This document shows positions 32,116-43,431 of a stretch of 64,000 nucleotides of DNA, one piece after another; position 1 is the first letter of the stretch; each line of letters opens with the position of its first letter. Both the position numbers and the translations under genes were made by a program. The notes under the pieces are model-generated. The model ran no database searches and was not told where the DNA came from. It saw only the letters and a list, made by a program, of their open reading frames with translations. Origin of the DNA: Dicyema japonicum (taxonomy: Eukaryota; Dicyemida; Rhombozoa; Dicyemidae); the NCBI GenBank assembly GCA_011109175.1, contig RDEW01000020.1, positions 433,273 through 497,272 on the forward strand, written 5' to 3'.

Positions 32116-33170
32116 TGATTTTTATCATTTGGTCGACCTTCGTCTTGAAGGTTTTGAATTTTATATAAATTGTTTCTTAAGTCAATGGAACCACCCATTT
32201 AATGCTATAAAGTCTTTATTAGAATGCCTATTAGCAATTTTAAAGGCAGTAACTTTTAGCGTTGGTCCACTGATCGGGAAACCGTTGCATCTCAGAGAAC
32301 GAAAAACTTGACAAACTTCCGTATTTAATTGTGTCCTTTTACCCAATTTGACGTAGAACAGCCTTCAAATAGGATTTCTTATCTTCTCAGTATAGACTTC
32401 TCTGGGAGATGCCATATTTCTTACAAATAAATGTATATACAATCTGACTGTATTTCCCTACAAATCTAATTTTTCATTTTGATTTAACTTCTTTGTCATA
32501 TTTTTTTTTTAAGACAAATTTAAAAATTAATAATTGTGACATTACTTACAAGATTGAACGACCTTTTAAACAAATAGAGCCGCTCAGACTTGTCCCACTT
32601 AACGAAAGACCAGACTGATCTACTCTCTTCCCATGGAAAAGTGATAGATACCTTGCCTGGGACGCCACCTGTATGCCTCTCTCCCTTCAACCTTGTTATG
32701 GCAGCAACTAACCCAGACTCAATAGATGAAGAAATACGTATGTCTCGTTCCCTTATTTGGGGAATGCAAAAATTGGGGTAAAAATAACCCAGATGACGTT
32801 TTCATGGGTAAATGAACTTATCTGTGAATATACTCAGTTATTTCTGTGTCGCAAATAATCTTTTTCTATGTAATACTGCATCATGCACCCTGTCTGTCAT
32901 AAACTACTAGGTAGGGAAAACGGAGAAATTCAAATAAGGGTTGGTTCCTATATATAACTAGATTAACTAAATCATGTTTCCGGTTAAAGACAAACAAAGA
33001 CCTTCATACGAAAGTTTGACAACTGTGAATGATCACGTGATTGCGACATTTTGTCTAACAAAACATACTATCAAATTTAAAATACTAAAAATAACAAACC
33101 TGTAAATATAAATAACAATTTTACAATCGATAAGCTAGTGTACCAACCAAAAACAACAAATTCATTAAAC
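32116..33170. other. Intergenic, no assigned feature
   Basis: A/T-rich. Short plus-strand open stretches (32129-32311, 32590-32781) have no recognisable motif and no flanking splice signals that extend them. I see no TE hallmark. Confidence 0.4.
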
Positions 33171-33171
33171 T

Positions 33172-33475
33172 CATGGTGTCCGCGTGGCGCAATGTGGTGC
33201 TGTGTGGTTAATTGGTTGAAGTTTTCTGCTAGCTTGTCTCTTCCTCTTCTCTCTTCCTATTAGAGTGGCGTCATGTGAGGATCATTTGCTCTCCCCCACT
33301 CCACTGGAGGGGTTTCCACAACTGCATGTAATGGACGTCTTTAACCTTTTATGCTGATTCCGGATGTACTCTGTTTCTGTAGAAGTGGAAACTGGATACA
33401 CTTAACTAGTTGTTTACTTTAACTTCTTTCTCGGTGTATCCGGGGTTAATAAATAAATAATAAATAAATAACTCA
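33172..33475 (+). repeat. SINE copy 1: tRNA-like head, J2-type tail
   Basis: The head GTGTCCGCGTGGCGCAATGTGG contains an A-box-like TGGCGCAATGTGG and, about 30 nt on, GGTTAATTGGTTGAAG as a B-box-like word, so Pol III transcription is likely. The core has GAGTGGCGTCATGTGAGGAT and CTCCCCCACTCCACTGG. The 3' end TTCTCGGTGTATCCGGGG then TTAATAAATAAATAATAAA matches J2 LINE tails. Size about 300 bp. No coding capacity. Confidence 0.7.
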
Positions 33476-33805
33476 TGGTGTCAAAGTGGTGCTATGCGGC
33501 CACTTGATGGAATATTTTTGTTTGTTTCTTCTTTTCCTCCTCTTTCCTTTCGAATAGAGTGGCGTCATGTGATCCACTTCTCTCGGGTGGCGCCCAGTGC
33601 CAGGGTGGCTTGTAAAAGGATAATTTTTCTATCCCCATTCCACTGAAGGAGATCCAACAAGTGCAGGGAAAAGTCGTCTTCCACTTTTTATGTGGGCTCT
33701 GGATGGACTTGTATGACATTCAAAAAATTATGTTTCTGTTACAGTAGAAAGTGGACACTTTTAAGCAGTTGTTAACTTCTCGGTGTATTCGGAGTTAATA
33801 ATAGT
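33476..33805 (+). repeat. SINE copy 2, adjacent in tandem
   Basis: It begins CATGGTGTCAAAGTGGTGCT, directly after the tail of copy 1, and shares GAGTGGCGTCATGTGATC, the CCATTCCACTGAAGG core, AGTAGAAAGTGGACAC and the tail CTCGGTGTATTCGGAGTTAA. The A-box region is eroded and a 30-40 bp insertion sits before the core. It may have inserted into the tail of copy 1 or arisen with it by recombination. Confidence 0.65.
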
Positions 33806-34039
33806 GAGCTACCAGAAATACTTTTCACTAAGAGATTCTTGTGACCATACAAAGAACGTTATTATACCTTGACCCGAAAGAGAAGAGTAGGAGTTGCCTG
33901 ATGCCGTTTCACCCAGAAATTGTAAGCTAGTGAGGAACTTGAAAGATATATGCAAAGGAAAATCAAATGATGATAGTATAAGAAAATTCCTCCAGAAGAA
34001 AAATTTTCTAGATTATCTCGAATAAGCAGACAGCATAAA

Positions 34040-34770
34040 AGATAATTCACAAATGTACACAGTATACGATTGCTTCGACAAACAAATGATACAAGTTCCG
34101 ATGGCAGACAAACCTGCAGAGGATCCATCATCTTACAGACCAATATCAGTCCTATGCGCGGCTTCAAGAATTCTGAAAGGATGGTCCTCGATTGTATTCG
34201 AGATACATTTCAATGTCTGCTTTTCAATATGGGTTCAGAGCAAACCATTCAACTTCGACTTTACACAATCCCTCTTACAGTCACACCAACCATCCTGGGA
34301 GTTAAGTTTACCAAAGACTTACATTTGCTAAACATGTTGAGAATCGGAAAACTGCGGCAATTACGAGAATGAGGATCCAGAAGATAATCTCGAATCCCCT
34401 CGGAATCTATCGGCAATGTGTATACGAAAGTTAGTTGTGGTCAATGGGCATTTCCCGCTCTTCTCTCCTGAAACTGTCCGCAATCCATGAAACTACCAAA
34501 AAAGTAATTGGGCACAACTTTATGTCCACCCTTCTGGAAGCAGTTTTGATAGGACAACAACAGAAGAGTGTGAGGGCAGCTACTCTGGTAACAGCTCCCT
34601 CTATGAACAAATACCTTAATAACCGTCCTAGATACGAGATAACCGCATGTACTTTCTGGAGAGCCATCCAGGATTCTCATCCACGTCGGATAGGACGTCC
34701 CCTGTATCGGTCTGGGATCACTTATTTAGGAACTTTCTCTCTTTTCCTTTGATCCTGGTAATAATAAACA
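34040..34770 (+). mobile_element. J2-type LINE, RT finger joined to thumb and 3' end
   Basis: Readings include PADKPAEDPSSYRPISVL (about 34095-34155), ending near AFQYGFRANHSTSTL (34220-34265). The reading then jumps to thumb sequence (KLSAIHETTKKVIGHNF), skipping the catalytic palm. C-terminus RPRYEITACTFWRAIQDS (34625-34680) and tail CCTGGTAATAATAAAC (34752-34768). An internal deletion removed YADD. Confidence 0.7.
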
Positions 34771-35144
34771 AACTAAAGAAATCATTAGCTATTATGGGAA
34801 ATTAACATTGAACCCAAAATAATAAGCCTAAAATTAATACGATAATTGCAATGCTATTAAATTGTATGTTTACCACGTGCCATACTCTACTCATGAGGCT
34901 CAGACTATTAATTCCAATACAGAAAATGAAAAAAGCTAGAAAACTACTTAAAAACTTACGACCCGGTATACCAATAAACTCCTACGTAAAGTCCTTCAAA
35001 ATATTGTGCTGGAATAAATGAAAGGACCCGTATACGGATACGTACCAAGATGGATTTGAGAAGGGAGATCAACGTTTCAACGGTACTTATCTAGTTGATG
35101 ATCGCCACTTTCCTCCAAAAAAATCAATATATTATTTAATTTCC

Positions 35145-35310
35145 ACTTTTTTCCACTTTTACAGAAACAAGTCCATCCGGAATCAACATAAAGGGTAAAA
35201 GATGTCCATACTTGCAGTGTGAAAACCTATCCAGTGGAGTGGGGAAGAGCAAATGATCCTTTTTCGAAATATTATGTCAGAGTACAGATCTCAAGACGTC
35301 AGAGCTGCGA
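35145..35310 (-). repeat. SINE fragment, minus strand
   Basis: The reverse complement reads GGATCATTTGCTCTTCCCCA, CTCCACTGGATAGG, then TTGATTCCGGATGGACTTG and TTTCTGTAAAAGTGG, matching the middle of SINE copy 1. Head and tail are missing. Confidence 0.65.
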
Positions 35311-36365
35311 GGTTTTAAAAATATTAATAATTGTTAATAAAAATTATATTTTTATAGTTTTTTCTTTATCTCTTCATCAAAATTCTGAAATTATTAATTT
35401 TTCCTTATTATTTTGAAGATCGTGATTTCTTGCAGACCAACATCCTATCAAAATCATTGATTGAATGTAGCGTTTTTTTCATTTTATTTAAAAATTCACG
35501 AAAAATGGTTCACCAAACTATTTTAGTAATAAAATTTATTAAAAATGTTATTTTAAATTGTTTAATTTAGTATCTGCCTTATGCTGTATATTTTTCGTTA
35601 AAAATTTGGTCGTATAAGGAGTATTTTCTATTTCTATTGTGTCCCCTTCGTGGCATATAAAAATTTCATCACCATCTTCAATTTCACCATATTTTCATCT
35701 TTTACGGTTCCAATTATTCAAAAAAAATTCCATTCATGATTCGGGAAAATCTCTGCAGATTTGTTAAATGGCACTTTCTACCGCACCAAATTTCTAAAAA
35801 AATCAATTAAAACAAGAATTTGTTAATTATACTGCAAAATAATTACCCTGAAATAATTTTAATTATGTGTGGAATATCGCCTTAAGTGGACAAGATCTAC
35901 AATGTATCAGTCTATGCGTAATTATTTGAAGTCGCAAGCATTCGTGTAGACTAAAATTGTTTGAATTAATAATTTACATGACAATAAACACATTTAGATC
36001 CACAGTAGCCACTTCACTAGGTCTAGCACCATAAATGGTGAGAATAAAACTACGTCCAAAGTGATTTAGATTATGTTGAGTCTAATTTAAATTAACAAAT
36101 ATACAACTTCAATATATTTTAGTTTCAATTCAGCTTCATCATTACAAATGAATCGCAACTCTCGACCATTTTTTAGTAATGTAGGCTGCGGACTCCTTGA
36201 AACTGAAACTTTGAGGCACATCGTTTGATAATAAGTTTTATTATTTATTAATAATTTCTTCCAATGAAATGTTTCTGAAAAAAAAAATATTTTTTCGTAT
36301 TTTGAGCATTGACCTCGCAGCTCTAGCGTCTCGCAGATCCGGACTGTGGCATATTATAATTAATT
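35311..36365. other. A/T-rich intergenic stretch, nothing recognised
   Basis: Mostly A/T with short inverted words; no open frame over 65 codons with any motif and no TE terminus until the Tigger end at 36370. Confidence 0.45.
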
Positions 36366-37275
36366 ATTACAGTATGACCTCTATTTGGGGCACCTATTTA
36401 AAAAAAATGCCCCAAAAACAGAGGTTTCTCCAAAAATGGAGGTTCGGGATTTTCTTTAAATTTATTTACAGTTTTAACAATTTAAATTTGCTTTTTATTA
36501 AATTTATAGATAAATAATGTTTTTTTAATAGATTTTTTCAAGAATATATTAAAAACAAATTTATTTAACGATAGGAAATAGTCTGTTAATTTCCCTCCGG
36601 TTGCGGATTTTTCATTTGCATTCCTAATATTTTTCTGAAATTATAATAATCTTTCAAAGCTTCAGGAAACAAAATGAAAATGTTCTCTTCAAGTGTATTC
36701 ATCGCTGTTATTGTTTCCAAATGAGAATAGGTACATTTTACTCCGTCGTATATATTCTCGTCATCATTTTCTACTTCATTTTCAGTATATCTTTAATTAT
36801 GTTATCTAAACTCCCCAATTCATTATTCACCAATGAGAGAGTTTGAAAACGACATCAATTTTCTTCCAACAATTAGTAATGTCATATGTCATAAGAACCC
36901 GGGGCGTTGATACTGTCCGGGTTGAAGAGACAAATTTATCACTTGAAAACATTAACAACCACTAAGTTTTGTCTCAAGAGAAACAAAATAGAGATAAGTT
37001 AAATCCCCAAGGAAAATAGAAAAGTAAAATCCCGGAGTAAAGTAGAGATATTAAATCCCCAAGGAAAAGAACCGAGATATAAGGTTACTTTATAGCAAAT
37101 CCGACAAGACAAGACAATGACAAGACAATTTTATTTTCTAACAAACCCCAAAACTAATTACTGTAAAGAAACCAAAACCTGAACCAAAACTAATTAAGTG
37201 GGTTTGTATTCATCGTGTAGGGTCATTTTATGAGACACCACATGTCTCTACTTCGTTTGGACCCCAAAAATTACA

Positions 37276-39063
37276 TCACATTTTCCATAAGTGATGTAAT
37301 AATTTTTCTATCTTTCTGACTTTCAGGTCGTAATCCTCTTCGATATTAGATTTTAAGTCCAGTCCATATGCCAATTTAATCGCAAATCTTCTGGACTTTT
37401 CCAATTTTTTGACAAAGACATCACTTTCTTTTGTTCTAAACCATCCTTGATAACCATATATCAAGAATGGTTCAACACACGCCGAATACACAAAAAGAAA
37501 AGTTTCAGGCTCCAAATGAAATCGAATTAAAGATTTCAACATTCCTGTAGCTTTCTTTCTTCGTGTTTTAATATGTTCCTTGAAAGATCCTCTTCGGTCT
37601 ATCAACAATCCGAGATACTTCAATGTTTCAGAGATTTTTATATCCCCAGTATTCACACATTGATTAATATTTTTTCTTTTACTTGCAATCCAAGTGACTG
37701 TTGTTTTTTCCCTCGATAGAGTCAACCCATTGTTTTGGCACCACTTTCCAATCTTAGTAATATGGGATTCCACCCTTTTCCATGAAATTTGTTTATTCAT
37801 GCTTGAATCAAGCACAAGAATGTCATCAGCATAAATAATCATTTGACTATTTACGCTCTCTGTTTTCGGCAAATCTCTCATTACGCAATTGAAGAGTAGC
37901 GGGCTGAGAATTGAACCCTGTGGAACTCCTCTTCGCAATTCAATTTTCTTTGAAATTAAATTTCCAACACGTATATATGACTTTCTTTTTGAAAGAAAGT
38001 TTTCTATCCATAATAACGCAGTTTTCCCAATTTCTGCTTTTGACAACGTATCAACAAGTCCAAAGTGCCAAACACTGTCAAACGCTTTTGTTATATCCAA
38101 ACATGCTATTGTAAGAAATTCCTTTTTATTTCGTGAAATTTCGATTGCAGATCTTAGCTCTTTAAAGCAATCTCCAGTCCCTTTTTTATGCCGAAATCCC
38201 AGTTGATTATCAGAGAGAAAATTATTATCCTCAACATGCCTTGATAGACGATTGAAAACAATTTTTTCCATAACTTTCGATATTGAGCAGACTAGGCTAA
38301 TTGGCCTATAACTATCTGCTTTTGACCTTGGCTTTCCTTTTTTCACAACCATGCGTACAATTGTTCGTTTCCAATAAGCTGGAACATGACCAAAACTCCA
38401 AGAAGAATTATATAATATTTTTAGGCACTCAATCAAAATTGGGCCTGCGTTCTTGAAAATACTCATTGGGATAAAATCCCACCCTGGTGCTTTATTTTTG
38501 CAACCCTTAATTGCAGCATTTATTTCTTCCAGCGTTATAGGATGACACAAGGGACCACTCAGTTTCGACTTTTCTTTATAACTACTTCTTGTATCTTGTA
38601 CTTCTATCGGAATAAAAGATGCCGGATCTATCTCTTGAATTTTGGACAATTGTCGACGTAAAACATTTGGAATTTCTTCTTTTGGAATAGTGAGACCATC
38701 ATCTGACTTGAGAGATATTTCTTCATTCTTATTACTGGGAGAATTCATTCTTGCATATAGTTTCCAAAATTTTGGGTTCTGTCGACGTAACTTTGAACAT
38801 TCTCTTTTCCATACTTTTTCTTCATTCTTCTTTACAACATCCATTATTTTCTTCTTCACTAACTTGATCTGCATTTTAAGTTCTTGAGAGTCGAAGATAT
38901 CCCAACACCTCTTTAATTTATTTTCTAACTTATTCTTCTCCTGACGCAAAGAGCGTTCTTCTACTCCTATTATCATATTTTCCTGCGGCAACAGATTTTT
39001 TCTTTTTCCATAATTTTCCAGATAACTTAACAACAAAGATCTTATTTTGTTATCCAGAAGCAA
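37276..39063 (-). CDS. J1 LINE ORF2, uninterrupted RT but lacking the endonuclease
   Basis: A 595-codon frame, the longest in the window. It has the linker after the endonuclease (NPKFWKLYARMNSPSN), then RT: KAPGWDFIPMSIFKN, YRPISLVCSISKVMEKIVF, DNQLGFRHKKGTGDC, CLDITKAFDSVWHFG, RRGVPQGSILSPLLFN, MIIYADDILVLDSS, TLSREKTTVTWIASKR, LKYLGLLIDRRGSFKEH, and a C-terminal thumb region ending DLKVRKIEKLLHHLWKM. The Asp in the ITKAFD motif and both Asp of YADD are present, so catalytic residues look intact. The element is cut at about 39057, just inside the region upstream of RT; the plus-strand sister at 58118-60905 shows what is missing. The 3' UTR runs to about 37130 with TTGTC-type repeats. It probably cannot move itself, but its frame is unusually clean. 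Confidence 0.9.
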   Translation of the reverse strand: MLLDNKIRSLLLSYLENYGKRKNLLPQENMIIGVEERSLRQEKNKLENKLKRCWDIFDSQELKMQIKLVKKKIMDVVKKNEEKVWKRECSKLRRQNPKFWKLYARMNSPSNKNEEISLKSDDGLTIPKEEIPNVLRRQLSKIQEIDPASFIPIEVQDTRSSYKEKSKLSGPLCHPITLEEINAAIKGCKNKAPGWDFIPMSIFKNAGPILIECLKILYNSSWSFGHVPAYWKRTIVRMVVKKGKPRSKADSYRPISLVCSISKVMEKIVFNRLSRHVEDNNFLSDNQLGFRHKKGTGDCFKELRSAIEISRNKKEFLTIACLDITKAFDSVWHFGLVDTLSKAEIGKTALLWIENFLSKRKSYIRVGNLISKKIELRRGVPQGSILSPLLFNCVMRDLPKTESVNSQMIIYADDILVLDSSMNKQISWKRVESHITKIGKWCQNNGLTLSREKTTVTWIASKRKNINQCVNTGDIKISETLKYLGLLIDRRGSFKEHIKTRRKKATGMLKSLIRFHLEPETFLFVYSACVEPFLIYGYQGWFRTKESDVFVKKLEKSRRFAIKLAYGLDLKSNIEEDYDLKVRKIEKLLHHLWKM

Positions 39064-39260
39064 ATCCGAAAATATTTAGGTAATGCCATATTATTGAATA
39101 TTATATCTTATAACATTAAACTGAATAAGGTTGAATTAAGTATTCAAATTAAGATAAAATTTAAAATATAAAAGAAAGGATTAAATATGTGAAAAAATTA
39201 CAAATAACTCAAATATCGATGATTCAAAGGTTTTCGATGGAGATATAACTCTTTGTTGCT

Positions 39261-39787
39261 TAATCGCTTTATTGACTCAAAATAAAATTTTTAAATTTTT
39301 AAAAAGAATTAAAAATATTAAAAAAAATATTATATAACATTCAAATAACCATTTCACGCTAATCGCTTTATTGACTCAAAATAAAATTTTTTGTTTTTTT
39401 GAGGGAACAAAGACCGATCCTTCGACCTTTCTATTCGACCCTTTTCTCTTTAATCGCTTTATTGACTCAAACTAAAATTTTTGTTTTGAGTGAACAAGGG
39501 ACCGATCCTTCGACATTTTCAATTTTCGACCTTTTTCTCGTTAATCGCTTTATTGACTCAAACTAAAATTTTTTGTTTTTTGACGGAACAAGGACCGATC
39601 CTTCGACATCTTCTATTTTCGACCTTTTTCAAGCTTAATCGCTTTATTGACTCAAACTAAAATTTTTTGTTTTTGAGGGAACAAGGTACCGATCCTTCGA
39701 CCTCTTCTATTTTCGACCCTTTCTCGTTTAATCGCTTTATTGACTCAAAAAAAATTTTGTTTTTTGAGGGAACAAGGACCGATCTTC
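39261..39787 (+). repeat. 92-bp tandem repeat, six units
   Basis: TAATCGCTTTATTGACTCAA starts at 39261, 39360, 39451, 39542, 39636 and 39729, giving periods of 99, 91, 91, 94 and 93 bp. Each unit has a T-run with TTTTTGTTTTTTGAGGGAAC and GACCGATCCTTCGAC followed by TTTTCGACC. The first unit is the most divergent. The array lies between the truncated 5' end of the J1 copy and the right inverted repeat of the composite. Confidence 0.9.
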
Positions 39788-41269
39788 GAAGCAAAACTTA
39801 GTGGTTGTTAATGTTTTCAAGTGATAAATTTGTCTTATCAACCCGGACAGTATCAACAGCCCGGACGCTATCACATACGACAGTAATTGATTCAGAGTGT
39901 ATTTGTTGCCATGTCTTCCCGACAATAATGATTATTTGTCTGAGATTTACTTGCTTTAAATTCAACATTGTAAACTTATCATCCTCAAAAGATAGGGTAA
40001 AATCCATCAAATTATTTAAATAATTGGATTTGAAAGATTTAACTCTCCATATCTAAGGGTTGAATTAATGATGTTGCATTTTTTAAAAATAGCTCAATGT
40101 TAGAAAAATGATTATTCTTGTGACAACTTGCATTGTCAAGCAAAGGACAATTTTCGGTTGTGTTGAATCATTTCTTCGTTGACAATGTTCAACCAAGTAA
40201 TAAATATATCAGATGTCATCCAACAATTTTTAGAAAACGAATATAAAAACTCCGTGCTCTTCAGGGTTAAAATTTTTCATACAACGTGGCGATTTATATT
40301 TCCTAATAATAATGGCTTCAATTTTCGCCACAAGCACTGACCGACAAAAGAATATGACTTTTTCTTTACTTTTTTTAATTCCAAAACAATCTTAATCTGA
40401 AGTTACAAATGATTTTGATGTTATTCTTTTAATGTACAATCCCGTTTCATCGCAGTTGAAAATATTTTCAATTCCATAGTTATTAACATAGTCATCGTAC
40501 TTATCAAAAAAATTCCAAGGCAAGAAATATCACACGAATTTTTTTCACCACTTATTGTCTTAAATGACAAATTGTGTCTTTTCTTAAATTTTTCAAGCCA
40601 ACCATTCGAACCTCTGAATGAGGTATAGTTCAAATTCCTAGCTACTTTTATAGCAATGTTTTTAAGAATAGGTCCTGAAACGGGAATAAATTCTTCCCAT
40701 GCTTTAGAAAAGCATTCATAAACAATTTTATCGAATTTCTGTGACAGACTGTCTCTTCTCTGTGAATTTTGACTAAGACAATTGATTTTACAGACCCATT
40801 ATTATAAAGTTCATATAATTTTGTTTAATTCTAGATACTGCTCCTAAACAATAGAATTATCAGATAACCTTTACTAATTTTATACTTTTTGACAATATCT
40901 CGTTCGCTCATGAAACAATTTCGTTGATTTCTTGGGCAATTTTAAGCTTTAACTCCAGAGTAAGCTTCCTCCCATGACAACAAAAACGCAAATCTAGCAC
41001 GCGAAGTTTAAGAAAATTTTATATAATAAATTTAATATTAATTGCAAACTTTATATAAATTAAAAAAATTAAGTGCCCACTAAGAGGTTCAGGTAATTTC
41101 CAAATTTGTAAATTACTGTATAAAAATGATCTAATTTTCAAATTGCCCCAAAACCTGGGAGTGCCCCAAAAATAGATGTGCCCCAATGAGGAGGTCCGCC
41201 CAAATGGAGGTTGCACTGTATTATTAAAACTAAAAATCAACGACAATTTAAATAACTACAGAGCCTTCA

Positions 41270-41480
41270 GGTGATTCCGGCCGCCTCGAATAGCCACCTC
41301 ATTCTTGCTCGGTGTTCCTTCCTGGTTCCAACGCATTTCCGAATTGGGCTGGGATTTCTAACTTTTTTGGGGGTAGTAAAACTCCGGTTTTCCTCACTAA
41401 TTCCTTAAATGGTTCCCAACCTGGGTTCCGGGGAACCCCAGGGTGCCGCCCATGTGACATAATATTTAATAATAATTTAA
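41270..41480 (-). mobile_element. LINE 3' end (VGTRxEHR C-terminus)
   Basis: The minus reading gives RKCVGTRKEHRARMRWLFEA then AGIT and a stop (41340-41275), the C-terminus also seen at 50345-50440 and 25700-25780. No RT motif. It abuts Tigger B on its right side. Confidence 0.5.
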
Positions 41481-41489
41481 TTATTAAAA

Positions 41490-42155
41490 TATATTAAACA
41501 TCCACGCTTATATCTTGTTTTTGTTTTGGAGTAGTCAATTAGTCAATTATAAGATTTTTAATGGGAAACAATTATTGCATGAGAGATACAAAAATATTGA
41601 ATGCAGTAAGATGGTTGTCACGTGGAAGGGTATTGGAACGTTTTAAGAAACGAGCTTGTTGTGTATTTAAGAACCGAAATTATCCAATTTACAAAAATTT
41701 TGAAAACAATCTTTGTTTGCATTTATGATAAACTGAATAAATTTACATTATCGCTACAAGGAAAATATCAATTTGTTTTAAATTTGAACGACAAAGTAAT
41801 GGCCTTAATTAACTTAAGAGGGTTCCGCGAGCACCTTAAAATTGGGAACAACTGGTGTAGGGTTTAGAGGTGTCTGGGAAAACCTTTGCAGAGCCTTACT
41901 GGCTATTTTTTGGAATGTGTTGATTTTTTCCAACGTTCCGTGATTTTGGAGGCTCTTTTCCGGCTAGCCTCGAGTTAAAATAAAATATTTAATTTTCATT
42001 CGATTACAAATAATTTGAAAATTCAATAGTAAATATTTAAATTTTATAATTATTTATGCCTGGCTGGCATCAAGAGGATCCAACTATTTTTCTCCAAGGG
42101 ACAATGTCGCTACCTGGAGAAGTGCTGGAATGCTGGAACGATTCAGGATCAATAA
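41490..42155. other. A/T-rich stretch, possible Tigger debris
   Basis: The plus-strand stretch 41622-41867 (EIIQFTKILKTIFVCIYDKL...) is open but without motif. Nothing else is recognised. Confidence 0.3.
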
Positions 42156-42159
42156 TTAG

Positions 42160-42300
42160 TTGGTTACCCTTGGTCTTTGGAATTATTATTATTAATAATA
42201 ACATTAGAGACCACGGTTATACAAATTAACTAACATTAGAGACCACGGTGACCTCATCTTGGCCCGATGATCCTTCCTCGACCCCACAAAAGCACGTATC
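42160..42300 (-). mobile_element. LINE 3' end with duplicated tail
   Basis: The minus reading gives PVTRPIRAFVGSRKDHRAKM (42300-42245). The tail word AACATTAGAGACCACGGT occurs twice (about 42199 and 42230), and TTACCCTTGGTCTTTGGAATTATT follows the family tail pattern. Short and 5' truncated. Confidence 0.45.
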
Positions 42301-42559
42301 GGTCGAGTGACTGGACCTTCGCATTCACGATGGTGCGTTCCATGGTTCATTCGTATCAAGGATTCAAGAGGCATTGGTAGCAGGAACTCTCCAGAAATCC
42401 AGCGTTCCGTGATTTGGAGTCTCTTTTCTAGCTATCCTCGATCTTCAAGACATTCTGAAGAGATGAATGGGTCCATATACCACATGCATAAAGATGGTTT
42501 AATTAATTTAGTAGTAATTGGTTTTTGGAGGACGAAATTCCATGTTACATGAAAGTTGC

Positions 42560-43070
42560 GGACATCATTAGACAAGAACCACTAAAACAATTTCCAGATA
42601 AGTCAAGGTCAGAATTATACTTTCCAATACTGAGCTCTTTGTGATAATCGGAAAGACCTATTCAAAAAAATTTAACACAAATACAGGTCCCCTTCAAGGA
42701 GACTCTCTCTCCTCTACTGTTAACGATATATTTGGAAGCAGCTATGAGGAACTCAAACACCATACCAAGAGGGATTAGAAGTGATATATGCAGACGATGT
42801 CGACCTAATTTCCCAAGACAGAGTGCTCTAATAGAAAACCACGGATATATTAGGGAAATTGTTTCTTACTGTAATCAAAGACAAAAAATTTACAAAAATA
42901 AGAAGAATGAGTAACAATCTCCAAGAAAAGTTGATATATGTAAAAAAGCCCGTTCCTTCAAGGAGAAAGTGAGGATATTATACAAAGAGAATCCTTAGCC
43001 GCTTTTAAACACCTCCATTTTCTTTGTCGCAAGGCGTACTCAACATAAAAATTCAAGGACTAACTTGGAG
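42560..43070 (+). mobile_element. LINE RT fragment of the YLEAALR/YADDIDF family
   Basis: Readings GPLQGDSLSPLLLTIYLEAA (42690-42745) and, after a one-base shift, EVIYADDVDLISQ (about 42780-42815) give the palm motifs of the same family as 61040-62495. The rest is decayed. Confidence 0.6.
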
Positions 43071-43089
43071 CTAATAATACAGTAACTAA

Positions 43090-43350
43090 CTCTATTTTCC
43101 CCTGTTTTCCATGTAAGCCGCCGTCATGACTTTCTAATTGAGCCTTTGCATGATGTGCGAGCCTTCCTTCATGTCTAACTGCTACCATACTATTCGCCTC
43201 CGGAACATGAATAATCGGCGACCTTCCCGATAATATCCAATTTGTTCCCCTTACTATGGAGACTTCCGGATCCTACTCCTTTTTTACAATAGAGTTTTTC
43301 GGACGTCTTGGAAACCGGATCACCTCATGCACTGGAGATCTCCGCGAACG
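43090..43350 (+). mobile_element. R2-annotated LINE, endonuclease C-terminal fragment
   Basis: The plus reading gives NLFPLTMETSGSYSFFTIEF then FGRLGNRITSCTGDLRERR (43230-43350). It is nearly the same sequence as the minus-strand fragment at 62517-62756, so both derive from one subfamily. Confidence 0.7.
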
Positions 43351-43431
43351 CCGCTAACTAATGTTTTGTCCTTATAATCAAATCCAGAAAAATCTTCACA
43401 TGGCCTAATAATTAATGCTAATAAATTAAAT

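Larger units (their letters stand above)
36906..39857. repeat. Composite bounded by 66-bp inverted repeats
   Basis: 36906-36971 (GTTGATACTGTCCGGGTTGA...) and 39792-39857 (...CCCGGACAGTATCAAC) are inverted copies with about two differences in 66 bp. Between them lie two copies of AAATCCCCAAGGAAAA (about 37001 and 37052), a J1 LINE (37130-39063) and a 92-bp tandem array (39261-39787). No clear target duplication was found outside the repeats. The unit lies inside Tigger B. Confidence 0.7.
36370..41218 (-). mobile_element. Tigger/pogo DNA transposon B, split by a 2.95-kb composite
   Basis: The left end is CAGTATGACCTCTATTTGGG; the right end reads AAATGGAGGTTGCACTG. TA flanks both (36368-36369, 41219-41220). 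Repeated GGGGCA/TGCCCC words follow each end. On the minus strand the transposase is in pieces: HTH NGWLEKFKKRHNLSFKTISG (about 40600), catalytic-core readings MTSDIFITWLNIVNEEM (about 40220-40170) and ATSLIQPLDM (about 40050), and the C-terminus GGKLTDYFL (about 36600). A composite (36906-39857) separates core from C-terminus. Stops and shifts throughout; not functional. Confidence 0.85.

Noticed and set aside
32590-32781. 63-codon open frame with LPGTPPVCLSPFNLV.
   Set aside because: No motif, no flanking exons by the short-intron rule, and of a size expected by chance.
39261-39787. Regularly spaced repeats that could suggest a CRISPR array.
   Set aside because: Units are about 92 bp with related, not unique, linkers, in an animal genome inside a transposon nest. 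This is a satellite.
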